In this document: positions 10,990-17,357 of the stretch, in pieces | How the letters are laid out: the number at the start of each line of letters is the position of its first letter | How positions within the stretch are numbered: position 1 is the stretch's first letter | From: Monoraphidium neglectum | Lineage: Eukaryota > Chlorophyta > Chlorophyceae > Sphaeropleales > Selenastraceae | Length of the DNA: 19,340 bases | Assembly (NCBI RefSeq): GCF_000611645.1 | Contig: NW_014013559.1 | Span: 1-19,340 of the forward strand | Reading direction: 5' to 3' | The notes under the pieces: model-generated | What the model saw: only the letters and a program-made list of their open reading frames with translations | What the model was told of the DNA's origin: nothing | Databases searched by the model: none | Made by a program: the position numbers and the translations under genes

Positions 10990-13900
10990 CTGTGTGTTTG
11001 TGCGTGTTCAATCGTGTGACAGTATGTTATTGTGTGTGTTCGAGTGCGTGCGTTGTGCATAAGTCTGCTCGTGTGCAATTGTGCGTGCACACGCGCGTAC
11101 GTGCGCGTACTGCTTCTGTGCGCAGCTCGCCGCAGTGGCTGTTCCCTCCCTGAGATCCCAGACTCACTTGCGGACCAGCAGGGCTCGCCACCCCGCCAAG
11201 CAAGCGGCCGCCGTCCGCTGCGCAGCCCGCTCCAGGAAGTCGGCCTCCAGGCGCCGCAGCAGCGCACGCCGTGCAGCCGCCGCCCGCCAGCCGCGCGTCC
11301 ACGAGGCGAGCCTTCACAGAGGGCGGCGTTCGCAGGCGGGAGGGTAGCTTGGCAGACGCATCAGGGCGTGCGGTTCCACAGGTGTGGACTGGATCACGGC
11401 AGCCTGAAAGGTGATTTGACAACCACAATCAGAGATTCAGGGTTCACCCCCGTTCTGACGAGGAATCAAGTGGCTGAGACATCCACCCGTGGCAGCGGCA
11501 GCCCGCCCCCCACCTTCGCGCCGCCAGCCGCCGGACTGCCTCCCCCTGGAACGCCTGCCAGTCCGCTCTGTAGTCCACCCGCGCCTTCCAGTGCACGAGG
11601 CACCGCCGCGCGCACGCCGTCTGCAGCGCCGCGCGCGCGGCCGCGAGCCGGCGGCGAGAGTCCGCCGCGGCCCGCCAGCGCGAGATCGCGCCGCCCCAGA
11701 CCCGCAGAACATCCCGCCTCAAAATCTCATCATACGCCTCCTGATCCAACTGCCGCCGCCTCGCATGCCCGCGCCACGCGCCAAACGCCGCTGCCATCGA
11801 CGCTCGCATCCGCCGCGCCGCGACCGCCGCCGTCGCGCCACGCCAAGAAGCAACGCGCGCCGCGCGCGCGCGCCAGCCGCGCAGCGCGGCGCGCGCCGAG
11901 GCGCGTGCGGACGCGCCGCGGGCGGCGGCCTCGAGCTCCCGCAGCTGCGCCTTGCGCAGCACCCGCCCGCGCCACGCGGCGAGGCACCGCGCGCGCGCTG
12001 ACGCCGACATGTGCGCCTCGACGATCGCGCGCCACTCGCGCTTGCGCGCCTGGTGCGCCCGCCAGCCGCGCCACCACGAAAGCGCTGAGCCCAGCCGCCG
12101 CGCGGCGCGGCGCTCGGCGAACGCGTCGGCGCGGGCCTCGAGCGCGCCTCGAAGCTCAAACACGCGCGCCCAGCGGTCGAGGTGGCGCCGCAGCCACTTG
12201 GCCCTGGGGAGCGCGGAGGCGTGAATTGCACAGACTGATTGCTGCAGTGGTTGGCCCCCAGCCGACAGCTGGCAGCTGAGCAGGCGGGCGGCCTCAGCTC
12301 GGTTGTCGTGCGGGGATCTCAACGGCCCGACACAGCGCCGCCAACAGGCAACTGCGACACAGCTGACAGCCGCCGAGGCAGGCTCCCGCGGCTGCCAGGC
12401 ATTCGGCCACTCGGTCAAGAGCTGCGCAAGCATTTGTACCGAATTCACAAGTCAGTGGCTGACACCACCGCCCCCAAAAACCCAAGACCATACCTGAGGT
12501 GGGCATGCGCCCTGGCGCGCAGCTGGTTCGCGCCCCGCCGCCGGACAGTGTAGTCGCGCAAGGCAGTCCACAGCCTGTCGCGCGGCGAGGGACGGGGGTT
12601 TTGCGGTTGTTGAGCGCTGCTTGTTGAGCAGTGCGCTGCACCGGGCCGCCCCCAAAGCTCCATTCACTTTTGGTGGGGTGGCCCTGGCAAGAATGCCGCC
12701 CTGCACGCGGCCCACGAAAGATGACTGCCCCTCCCTCAAAAAGCTGAAGAAGGACAAGCGGCTGCAACGTGCTGCAGTGCGGGGCGGGCCGCGCCGCGCG
12801 CCTGCGCCGCCGCCACCGCGCCATCGCCGCGAGCTTGTCGCGCTCGCGCCGCCGCGCGGCGCGCGACACCGGCGCCCAGCCCCGCCAGAAGAGCAGCGCC
12901 TGCGGGGCGGGCGGGTGCGCGGGGCAGGGCGAGTGGGGTCACTGCCCTGACCTTCTGACATGACACGTGCCACGCGCGATTGCTACTCGCCGATGAGCAT
13001 CCAAACCAGGCCAGCTTTCACACAGTCAGGCAGGCAAATCTCCCTGCACGGCACGGCCTTGCCAGGGTGATTGAATGCGGCTGGCGGATCAGGGACGTGG
13101 CGGCGCCACCCACTTTTTTCAGGGTGGCCCTGCCGCGGCGGACGTAAGCATATCTGAGCAGCCTGTGCTGCGGGCACCGCGCCTCCAGCGCCCGCCGCCA
13201 CACGTGCCACGTCGCCGCCTGCACGTGCTGCACGTGGTGCCACGTCAGCTCCTGCTGCAGGCGCGTCTCGCGCGCGCGGGCGCGCGCGGTGGCGTGCCAC
13301 GCGCCGAGGGCGCGGCTGGCGCGCGCGCGCCAGTCGTGGGTGCGGGCGGCGGCCAGGCGGTCGCGGCTCTCCTCGGTGGCCCTGCGCGCGCGCGCGCGGG
13401 GTGATGCTTTGGGAAACTCATATAAGGAAAGGCGAGGCTAGCTTGATACTAGGGTGGACGAGCTGCGTGTCCCCTGCGCCACGCGCTGGGCTCCCACAAT
13501 GCAACCGGTGCTGGAACCCTACCAACTTGATAACTGCTGACACTCGTGCTGTCCTTTCGCAGCGTCCTCCCAAGCTCTCCCTCCCCAACCTCCTCTCAAA
13601 TCGCGCCCTACCCCCACAACGCACCAGCGCCACGTGTTGAAGGCCGCCTGCAGCCCGCCCCCCACCCACGCGCTCAGCGCCGCGACGGCCGCCTGGCCCT
13701 CGCCGCCGCCGCGCCCGCCGGCGCGCGCCGCCCACGACGAGAACGCGCCCGCCAGGGCCTTCTCCTGGACGTGGCCCTCCCCAAGGCCCCGCTCCCTGCA
13801 GTTTATGGTCGGGAACATGGGTGGTTATTGCGAATGCGGAAGGCAGCAACTGTGGTTGCAGAACTCACGCGGCTGCATAGGAAGAAAGGGGGTCACCTGC

Positions 13901-16834
13901 GCCCCTGCACGTCGCCGGACGTGTGATTGAGACGCGCATCCGCCACATGCCTGCATCCATGAGCAGGCCGCCGCCCCGCGGCGCGCCACGCCGGCCCCGT
14001 CACCTGCGGTAGTGTAGCGCCATGCCGCGCCACCACGAGAACGCGCGCCCCAGTCGCCGCGCCGCCTCGTCCTCCTGCTCCCCCAGGCGCGCGAGCCGCG
14101 CGTACAGCCGCCAGCGCCGCAGGCAGCGGCGCGCGGCATGCACCTCCCAGAAGGACATGGCGAGGCGCCACCGCGCGACGGCGCGCTCCTGGGGGTCCCT
14201 GCATGCGTGATAAGGGTGCGCGCATGCATGCATGCGTGCATGCGTGATGCGTGCGTTTGCTCATGTGCCCGGCAGCCGTGTGTGCGCGTGGGTGGGGGTG
14301 GATGCGCTCGCGCGCTTGCAGACATGCTTTGTTGGGTGATGATTTCATGAGGGACCGAGGCTGCGCGGAATCAAGGACTTGAGGGTCATGCGGCGCCACG
14401 CCACCGAACTCACGGCAGCGTTTTTAGCAAACATTTGAGCCCACTGCAGGCCAAACGCTCACCGCATCGCCCGCGCGACGCGTGCGTGCTCCCGCCACAG
14501 CACAAAGAGTCCCAACCGCCGAGAAAACGCGAGGTACTCATGAAGATCCCGCCGCTCCTTCTCCGCCGCCGCGCCGGGCGGCAGCAGCGCGGCCAGCAGC
14601 GTCCTCGCGGCAGTGGGCGGCGCCGCGGCGCCCGGGCCGGCATCAAAGCTGCCCGCAGCTTGCGGAGACGCCGCGCGGCTGCTCGCGAGGGAAGCCCGCA
14701 GCTGAGATGAGAGCACGAAGCGCTCGAGGCTGCCTTGAGCGCGGCCGCCCCCGCCATTCGCGCCGCGATCGCCAGACGTTAGGCGCAGCCGCTGCGACCC
14801 GTGCGGCTCCGCCCCGCCGGGCCGCAGCCGCGGCGGCGAGCTGCACAGCCCTATGGTCGGGCTGCAGCTGCGGCTGCGGGGCCAGCCGCTGGCGCTGGCA
14901 CCATTTGCCGTGTCGCTGACGTGGTGCGGCCGCCGCATCAAACCAGGGCTAGAGGAGGAGGGTCGCACAGACGCGCACCACGGGGCCGCGACCGCACACC
15001 CAGCATCGCTCAACTCCAGAAGGCCCGCCGCCGGCGCCGGCCGGAATGCTGCTTCTGCGACGGTCACGCCTTCGTTGAACTCAGGGGAGTGGCGCCCGCT
15101 CTCGCGCCGCGCCTGCGCCGCGGCCGCGGCCGCGTCGCCGCGGCGGGATCTGTGCCGCGCGCGCGGCGGGCTGAGGCTGCCGCTGCGCCGGGCGGCGGCC
15201 GCGGCCGTGCCGTTCCCCATGCCCCATCCGCCCGCCATCCCCCAGCCGCCAGCGCCACCCTCAGGGCCGAAACTCCATACCTTTGTCGCATCCGCGCCCT
15301 CCCAGCTGACGCCGCCGCCGCTGCTTAGCCGGCCTGCGGAAGCCGGGCGCACCCCGCTGCCGCTCAGCCGCTGGTCCTGATGCTCCCGCCCCCACGCCTC
15401 CATGCCCTGCCGCCCGCCCCGCTGAGGTGAGGTGGCGGGAGGGGGCCCGCCCCGCACCGGCACAGGCGCGGGCCCCCACGCCTGCTGCTGCTGCTGCCAC
15501 CGCGCCGTGCCGAGGCCGCCAGAGACGTCCGCCAGCACAACACCGTCGGCTGGGCGCAGGGTGCATGAGGGGCTGCCAGGGGCGGACCCAAGGTTGCCGC
15601 ACCTGGAAGCGGCGCGGTCGGGCGGCAGGTTCCGTCGACTAGTGCAGCAATGGGCCCGGCACGCCAGCTGCACCATCGAGCAAAATGTTCCTGCGCGCCT
15701 TCCTTCCTGCTGGCATTAATCTCGCTCAAACCATCCACCGCAACCAAAACCCGCCACCCCACTGCGTGTCCCATCCTGTCTCATCTCGTGCGAAAAACCC
15801 TAAAACCGCCCACCCTGAGTCGCCGCAACCGCCCGCGCACTGCCCACCTGGCCTCGCAGGCGGCGGCCTCCCGGTCAAACTTTGACCACCAGTTGGGCTC
15901 GGGGTCCAGGCTCAGGCGCAGCAGGATGCGGTAGTAATGCACGTCCTCCTCCGCCAAAACACCGTGCCGCGGCAGTACCTGGGGGTGGGTGTGACAACAT
16001 CGCAATGGCACGGCACACCAGACGGGAGCGAGGCGACGGCAGCACGCGGGGTGCATGGGGTGCCGTTTGGAGGTGGATAGGATGCAGCGCCCTGCCTCAC
16101 GGCCACGGCTCAGAACGGGCGGGCGCGGATGGGCGTGCAGCGACTGTATATTGCAGGATCAATGGCCGCGGGCGGGGGCAGCCCCGCACCTGCTCGTACG
16201 CCTGCAGCAGCTTCACGAGCGTCAGCTCGCGCCCGCCGCTGCCCTGCGCGTACTCGCGCCGCGCGCGCTCCTCCGCGACAAGGATGACCTCCCTTATGAT
16301 TTCCAGATCATAGGCCGATGGGAAGCTGCTGCCCTGCCCCGCCCCCGAGCTCAGCCCGGCGCTGCTGCCGACTGCGGCGCCGCCGCCTGTGCTTGTGTCG
16401 GCGACCGTGGGTGTCGCAGGATCCGGGCGCGCGGTGCGGCCCAGCGCGCCGCCGCCATTGCCGCTGTAGCTGCTGCGCCGCGCATCAGAGGGCGCCGCTG
16501 TGTCTGCGGCGTATTCATACCTGCGACGAAGAGCGAGGGGCGTTGTGGCACGATGTGCGGGATTGCCTGTCAATCGAGGGGATGTCGCATCGCCTGCTGC
16601 TTATCAGCATCACGGCAGGCCTGGAAAGCTGTCATCAATCACGACAGTGTGGGGGATCACCTCTTTGTTCCCATCACGCGCCCGTTTAGGCTGTGCACCC
16701 CAACGCTTTTTTGCTCCCTGCAACAAATGGCCGCCACCAACTCACCCGCCGCCCACGCGCTTCACGGTGTACACTGGCGGTGACTCGGGCGCTGGCTGCG
16801 GCTGCTGGGCGCTCCTACCCTTGCTGCCCAGCAT
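1..16834 (-). CDS. SFI1-like: Giant SFI1-like centrin-binding repeat protein (37 exons in window, C-terminus beyond the left edge)
   Basis: Predicted scaffold that binds many centrin molecules along one long helix. In known SFI1 proteins this acts at spindle pole bodies, centrosomes, basal bodies or centrin fibres. Seen: 37 exons join in one open frame of 9017 nt (3005 codons plus 2 nt). From about residue 540 on, units carry A/C-F/L-x-x-W-R anchors, about 77 in all, mostly 33 residues apart and often 29. Several match the SFI1 consensus A-x7-LL-x3-F/L-x2-W-R exactly, for example in exon 26. The start ATG at 16834 is the first in-frame ATG after a stop at 16958-16960. Of 36 introns, 20 are phase 2, 15 phase 0 and one phase 1; all are GT-AG except a probable GC-AG intron after exon 8. 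Residues 1-540 are non-repeat. No stop is reached in the window. Known yeast and human SFI1 have roughly 20 repeats, so this is unusually large. The family call is firm; cell location and partners are inferred. Confidence 0.88.
301..328. repeat. 14-bp tandem duplication in intron 36
   Basis: TGAGATCTGAGATG is followed at once by TGAGATCTGAGATC (13 of 14 identical), and each copy holds two TGAGAT half-units. It is intronic, with no evident function. Confidence 0.8.
359..493 (-). CDS. SFI1-like gene exon 36
   Basis: Residues 2922-2966. Anchor ALTAW lies about 47 after VFFSW, the largest gap in the array. The acceptor is CTCCACTGCAG and the donor CAG|GTGAGG, both phase 0. Confidence 0.78.
658..930 (-). 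CDS. SFI1-like gene exon 35
   Basis: Residues 2831-2921, with anchors TLCSW (33), VLREW (22) and VFFSW (33). The acceptor follows a CA-repeat tract (CACTCACACAG). The donor is CAG|GTGCGC; both ends are phase 0. Confidence 0.82.
932..989. repeat. (TG)n/(GC) alternating purine-pyrimidine tract in intron 34
   Basis: On the plus strand a TG repeat with GA interruptions grades into TGCGCG. On the transcript strand it is a CA repeat abutting the exon 35 acceptor, where a pyrimidine tract would normally be. Confidence 0.85.
1163..1595 (-). CDS. SFI1-like gene exon 34
   Basis: Residues 2686-2830, with anchors ALAAW, ALGAW, a degenerate WPAGV, ALAAW and ALRHW. Steps are 29, 33, 29 and 29. The acceptor is TTTCACTCTCAG and the donor CAG|GTGGGT, phase 0. 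Confidence 0.84.
1826..1941 (-). CDS. SFI1-like gene exon 33
   Basis: Residues 2648-2685, with anchor GLAWW 33 after ALNTW. The in-frame reading has no start codon, so ORF scans show only shadow frames here. The acceptor is TGCACCGCAG and the donor CAG|GTGCGG, phase 2 (Arg). Confidence 0.78.
2172..2292 (-). CDS. SFI1-like gene exon 32
   Basis: Residues 2607-2647, with anchors FWGW and ALNTW 33 apart. The acceptor is TTTGCCCAG and the donor GAG|GTGAGA, phase 0. Confidence 0.82.
2430..2575 (-). CDS. SFI1-like gene exon 31
   Basis: Residues 2559-2606, with anchor ALNRW 33 after ALAGW. The next anchor spans the 3' junction: TG is completed by a G to Trp, followed by Gly-Trp. The acceptor is CCCCCGCAG and the donor CTG|GTGAGG, phase 2. 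Confidence 0.82.
2731..2913 (-). CDS. SFI1-like gene exon 30
   Basis: Residues 2498-2558, with anchors ALATW and ALAGW, each 33 from its predecessor. The acceptor is GCCGTGCAG and the donor CAG|GTCGGC, both phase 0. Confidence 0.82.
3132..3228 (-). CDS. SFI1-like gene exon 29
   Basis: Residues 2465-2497, with anchor VVLGW 33 after ALSAW. The acceptor is GCGAGCAG and the donor CGG|GTGGGT, phase 0. It is about one repeat long. Confidence 0.8.
3433..3569 (-). CDS. SFI1-like gene exon 28
   Basis: Residues 2420-2464, with anchor ALSAW 33 after VLRAW and the mid-repeat motif VFLW. The acceptor is CCCCCCGCAG and the donor AG|GTGAGC, phase 2 (Arg). Confidence 0.82.
3757..4080 (-). CDS. SFI1-like gene exon 27
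   Basis: Residues 2312-2419, with anchors ALLKL (only 17 after AFAEW), ALEAW (33), GLIGL (33) and VLRAW (29). A perfect GTAAGT donor sequence sits inside at 3897-3902, but reading through keeps the array intact. The acceptor is ACATGTCAG and the donor AAG|GTGCGC, phase 0. Confidence 0.78.
4321..5389 (-). CDS. SFI1-like gene exon 26 (main uninterrupted repeat block)
   Basis: Residues 1955-2311. Eleven anchors: ALVAW, ALAGW, AFAVW, SFKGW, ALHGW, AWSAW, CMGLW, VLLVW, VLGAW, CLAAW and AFAEW. The first six steps are exactly 33, then 29, 37, 29 and 29. The unit ending KLLAAALAGWR matches A-x7-LL-x3-L-x2-W-R exactly. It is intron-free over 1069 nt, so the periodicity does not depend on splice guesses. 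The acceptor is CAACTCCAG and the donor AGG|GTGAGG, phase 0. Confidence 0.9.
5564..5909 (-). CDS. SFI1-like gene exon 25
   Basis: Residues 1840-1954, with anchors VLRAW, CLGGW, AFGAW and AFGAW, each 33 apart. The last two units are near copies (RNLHLSAAFGAW and RSLHVSAAFGAW). The acceptor is CCCCGCAG and the donor AG|GTGCGC, phase 2 (Arg). Confidence 0.85.
6110..6210 (-). CDS. SFI1-like gene exon 24
   Basis: Residues 1806-1839, with anchor ALQEW 33 after CFEAW. The acceptor is GCAATTAG. The donor G|GTGAGT makes the only phase 1 intron in the gene; exon 25 supplies the matching 2 nt. Confidence 0.8.
6394..6477 (-). CDS. SFI1-like gene exon 23
   Basis: Residues 1778-1805, with anchor CFEAW 29 after ALGAL. 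The acceptor is GGGTGCAG and the donor AG|GTGCGC, phase 2 (Arg). It is a single-anchor exon. Confidence 0.8.
6636..6802 (-). CDS. SFI1-like gene exon 22
   Basis: Residues 1723-1777. The anchor ALGAL (Leu for Trp) lies 33 after SWGAW. The acceptor is AACGCCCAG and the donor AG|GTGGGT, phase 2 (Arg). Confidence 0.8.
7021..7302 (-). CDS. SFI1-like gene exon 21
   Basis: Residues 1629-1722, with anchors AFRAW, ALEAW (29) and SWGAW (33). The acceptor CAAACAG was chosen over an AG 9 nt downstream because it keeps 33 to exon 20. The donor is AGG|GTGAGC, phase 0. Confidence 0.83.
7329..7360 (+). repeat. G-run cluster with G-quadruplex potential, intron 20
   Basis: Six runs of 3-5 G separated by 1-3 nt lie on the plus (template) strand. 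The transcript copy is C-rich and lies upstream of the exon 21 acceptor, so it may simply be a pyrimidine tract. Confidence 0.6.
7545..7973 (-). CDS. SFI1-like gene exon 20
   Basis: Residues 1486-1628. The five anchors AWAAW, AFWGW, ALAAW, AVAAW and TFDQW are each exactly 33 apart. This is one of the cleanest stretches for the repeat. The acceptor is CTTGCCAG and the donor AAG|GTGCGG, both phase 0. Confidence 0.87.
8195..8368 (-). CDS. SFI1-like gene exon 19
   Basis: Residues 1428-1485, with anchors CFNEW (33 after CFAAW) and AFAAW (29). The acceptor is CCACCTGCAG and the donor AAG|GTGGGC; both ends are phase 0. Confidence 0.83.
8635..8645. repeat. Homopolymer of 11 C (11 G on the transcript strand) in intron 18
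   Basis: The run begins about 9 nt into the intron after the exon 18 donor. G runs near donors can act as intronic splicing enhancers in other eukaryotes. It is also a likely site of length errors. Confidence 0.75.
8654..8789 (-). CDS. SFI1-like gene exon 18
   Basis: Residues 1382-1427, with anchor CFAAW 33 after ALGGW and the mid-repeat motif ALGHW. The acceptor is CTCTCCCGCAG and the donor CGG|GTGCGC, phase 0, followed within 10 nt by a run of 11 G. Confidence 0.82.
8872..8930. repeat. Degenerate TCAGATCAG/TCAGGTCA repeats in intron 17
   Basis: Several short direct repeats of the CAGATCAG type lie close to the donor of exon 17. This is an AT-richer patch inside an otherwise GC-rich gene. 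Confidence 0.6.
8936..9166 (-). CDS. SFI1-like gene exon 17
   Basis: Residues 1305-1381, with anchors CFSAW (29 after AFGKL) and ALGGW (33). The unit ending ALGGW has LL-x3-L-x2-W as in the SFI1 consensus. The acceptor is CTCATCCCAG and the donor AG|GTAAGC, phase 2 (Arg). Confidence 0.83.
9336..9451 (-). CDS. SFI1-like gene exon 16
   Basis: Residues 1267-1304, with anchors AFGWW and AFGKL (Leu in the Trp position), 33 apart. The acceptor is GCTTCGCAG, the one of several in-frame choices that keeps 33. The donor is CAG|GTGCGG, phase 2 (Arg). Confidence 0.78.
9661..9796 (-). CDS. SFI1-like gene exon 15
   Basis: Residues 1221-1266, with anchor AFKGW and the mid-repeat motif ALLHW. The acceptor lies in a repeated CCGCCGCAA tract ending CAG. 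The donor is AAG|GTGGCG, phase 0. Spacing is 33 into exon 16. Confidence 0.78.
9977..10060 (-). CDS. SFI1-like gene exon 14
   Basis: Residues 1193-1220, with anchor LMQAW. The acceptor TCTCCCCTAG is one of the few TAG acceptors here. The donor is AAAT|GTGGGT, phase 2 (Met codon). A nearby donor at 9972 would break the frame; the chosen one gives 33 to AFKGW in exon 15. Confidence 0.78.
10314..10445 (-). CDS. SFI1-like gene exon 13
   Basis: Residues 1149-1192. The anchor GLTAL has Leu in the Trp position and fits 33 on both sides. The acceptor is GCCCACCCAG and the donor AG|GTGGGC, phase 2 (Arg, completed by an A). Confidence 0.8.
10676..10783 (-). CDS. SFI1-like gene exon 12
   Basis: Residues 1113-1148, with anchor AMAAW 33 after CLAGW in exon 11. 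The acceptor is TGCCTCCAG and the donor AA|GTGCGC, phase 2 (Lys). It follows the longest intron (384 bp), which carries the large (TG)n repeat. Confidence 0.82.
10917..10987. repeat. Long (TG)n microsatellite in intron 11
   Basis: About 35 uninterrupted TG units, flanked on both sides (about 10800-11060) by imperfect TG-rich sequence. It lies in the longest intron of the gene (10784-11167, 384 bp), which otherwise shows no coding signal. The transcript strand is (CA)n. Confidence 0.95.
11168..11311 (-). CDS. SFI1-like gene exon 11
   Basis: Residues 1065-1112, with anchors WTRGW and CLAGW 33 apart, the first also 33 from exon 10. There is no ATG in this frame and a stop lies just upstream of the acceptor (CTGTGAAG), so a simple ORF scan misses it. 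The donor is AA|GTGAGT, phase 2 (Lys). Confidence 0.8.
11514..12203 (-). CDS. SFI1-like gene exon 10
   Basis: Residues 835-1064. It holds seven anchors: HLDRW, ALSWW, CLAAW, ALRGW, AFGAW, AISRW and CLVHW. The first five steps are 33 and the last is 29. The acceptor is CTCCCCAG and the donor AAG|GTGGGG, phase 2 (Arg). Confidence 0.85.
12494..12574 (-). CDS. SFI1-like gene exon 9
   Basis: Residues 808-834. The anchor reads LWTAL, with Leu in the Trp position, and lies exactly 33 before HLDRW in exon 10. The acceptor is GCGCGACAG and the donor CAG|GTATGG, phase 2 (Arg). Confidence 0.68.
12802..12899 (-). CDS. SFI1-like gene exon 8 (3' end by inferred GC donor)
   Basis: Residues 776-807, with anchor ALLFWRGW. 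The acceptor is CGCCCCGCAG, phase 0. The 3' end is chosen at AG|GCGCGC because it restores exactly 33 residues to the exon 9 anchor and creates the usual AG|G arginine junction. A GT donor at 12817 also keeps frame but gives a spacing of 28. Confidence 0.55.
13114..13381 (-). CDS. SFI1-like gene exon 7
   Basis: Residues 686-775, with anchors ALGAW and TWHVW 33 apart. The acceptor lies directly after a (GC)n tract. The donor follows six A residues (AAAAAA|GTGGGT), phase 0. Spacing to the exon 8 anchor ALLFW is again 33. Confidence 0.78.
13625..13795 (-). CDS. SFI1-like gene exon 6
   Basis: Residues 629-685, with anchors AFSSW (29 after AFSWW) and AFNTW. A Gly-rich insert lies between them. 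The acceptor is AACTGCAG and the donor CTG|GTGCGT, phase 2 (Trp codon completed by exon 7). Confidence 0.78.
14004..14198 (-). CDS. SFI1-like gene exon 5
   Basis: Residues 564-628, with anchors CLRRW and AFSWW. Spacing here is irregular (about 40 and 27), so this looks like the ragged start of the array. The acceptor is CATGCAG and the donor CAG|GTGACG, phase 2 (Arg). Confidence 0.78.
14463..15602 (-). CDS. SFI1-like gene exon 4 (low-complexity linker and first repeat anchor)
   Basis: Residues 184-563; at 1140 nt it is the largest exon. It is mostly Gly/Ala/Ser/Pro/Arg-rich with a short polyglutamine run (CAG codons near 15482-15497), so probably disordered. Its last about 35 residues turn helical and contain LGLFVLWREH, the first SFI1-like Trp anchor. 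The donor GTGAGC starts at 14462, phase 2 (Arg codon). Confidence 0.75.
15848..15978 (-). CDS. SFI1-like gene exon 3
   Basis: Residues 141-183. It carries an ordered-looking segment with HYYRILLRLSLDPEPNWW and then a charged helix. Together with the end of exon 2 this forms a compact, non-repeat, conserved-looking block. I do not recognise it as a named domain. The acceptor is CACCCCCAG and the donor AG|GTGGGC, phase 2. Confidence 0.75.
16190..16520 (-). CDS. SFI1-like gene exon 2
   Basis: Residues 30-140. The acceptor TCGTCGCAG precedes 16520 and the donor GTGCGG follows, phase 0. The first half is Ser/Gly/Ala/Thr-rich and probably disordered. The second half is a helical block starting YDLEIIREVILVAEERARR and ending LVKLLQAYEQ, which continues into exon 3. 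Confidence 0.75.
16746..16834 (-). CDS. SFI1-like gene exon 1 (start exon)
   Basis: Residues 1-29: M-L-G-S-K-G, then a Gln/Pro-rich stretch ending PPVYTVKRVGG. The donor GTGAGT follows at 16745. It ends in phase 2 and the Gly codon is completed by exon 2. An in-frame TGA lies upstream at 16958-16960. A possible acceptor (C-rich tract then CAG, near 16885) leaves open an extra upstream 5' exon. Confidence 0.6.
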
Positions 16835-17088
16835 GCTGATTGTGTGTGCCGGGCTGGGCGGACCATCCGGCTGTGGGTGGGGGTGAAGGTGCTGCAGCTC
16901 AGCACATCGACAATCAGGGAGACACCAGCGCAGCACAAGCGGCGAAGCAGTGGGTTGTCATGTCTCACCCGTGCAGCGTGGAAGGGCCCCAGAGATGCCG
17001 ACGTCCCTGTTTGCGCTTTTGTCATACGCGCTGAGCTCCTTTGCACTCCAGCTATGATCCCCGTTCAAAAGTGCTGCAGGGGCCCCGC

Positions 17089-17110
17089 AGCCTCCCGAGG
17101 CTGAGGCCTC
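17089..17110. repeat. Short inverted repeats in the intergenic region
   Basis: AGCCTC and GAGGCT pair around a 2-nt loop (17089-17102), next to the palindrome GAGGCCTC (17103-17110). GGGGCCCC lies just to the left. They could be a transcript-end hairpin or chance in GC-rich DNA. Confidence 0.35.
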
Positions 17111-17339
17111 GCCACCAGCGCGTCATCTACGATTCATTTGATGACACACAAGACACAGATTGATAGACCCCAGATCGACGGTCAACACTTGTGCACTAAG
17201 AATTTACGAAAATTTCGAGGATCCCAAGTACCGTTCATTTCAACACGTTACCTTGCTGAACCGCCCTGACGTTTCGAGCAACCCGTCAATTGTTGAAAGG
17301 CGGGAGGAGAAGAACGAGAACAATACACTCCGGCATTGT

Positions 17340-17357
17340 GAGAGTATTCAAACTCTC
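17340..17357. repeat. Small hairpin in the AT-rich intergenic core
   Basis: GAGAGT and ACTCTC form a perfect 6-bp stem with a 6-nt loop. It lies about 190 nt past the stop of the upstream gene and about 510 nt before the SFI1-like ATG. The role is unknown and it may be chance. Confidence 0.35.

Noticed and set aside
11032..12279. Long plus-strand open frame (415 codons) opposite exons 10-11
   Set aside because: Runs through a TG microsatellite and then mirrors exon 10. It is low complexity with no domain and is explained by codon bias on the other strand.
12811..12817. GT donor (GTGGCG) for exon 8
   Set aside because: It keeps frame but breaks the spacing (28). The GC donor 15 nt downstream gives 33. 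Kept as an alternative rather than excluded outright.
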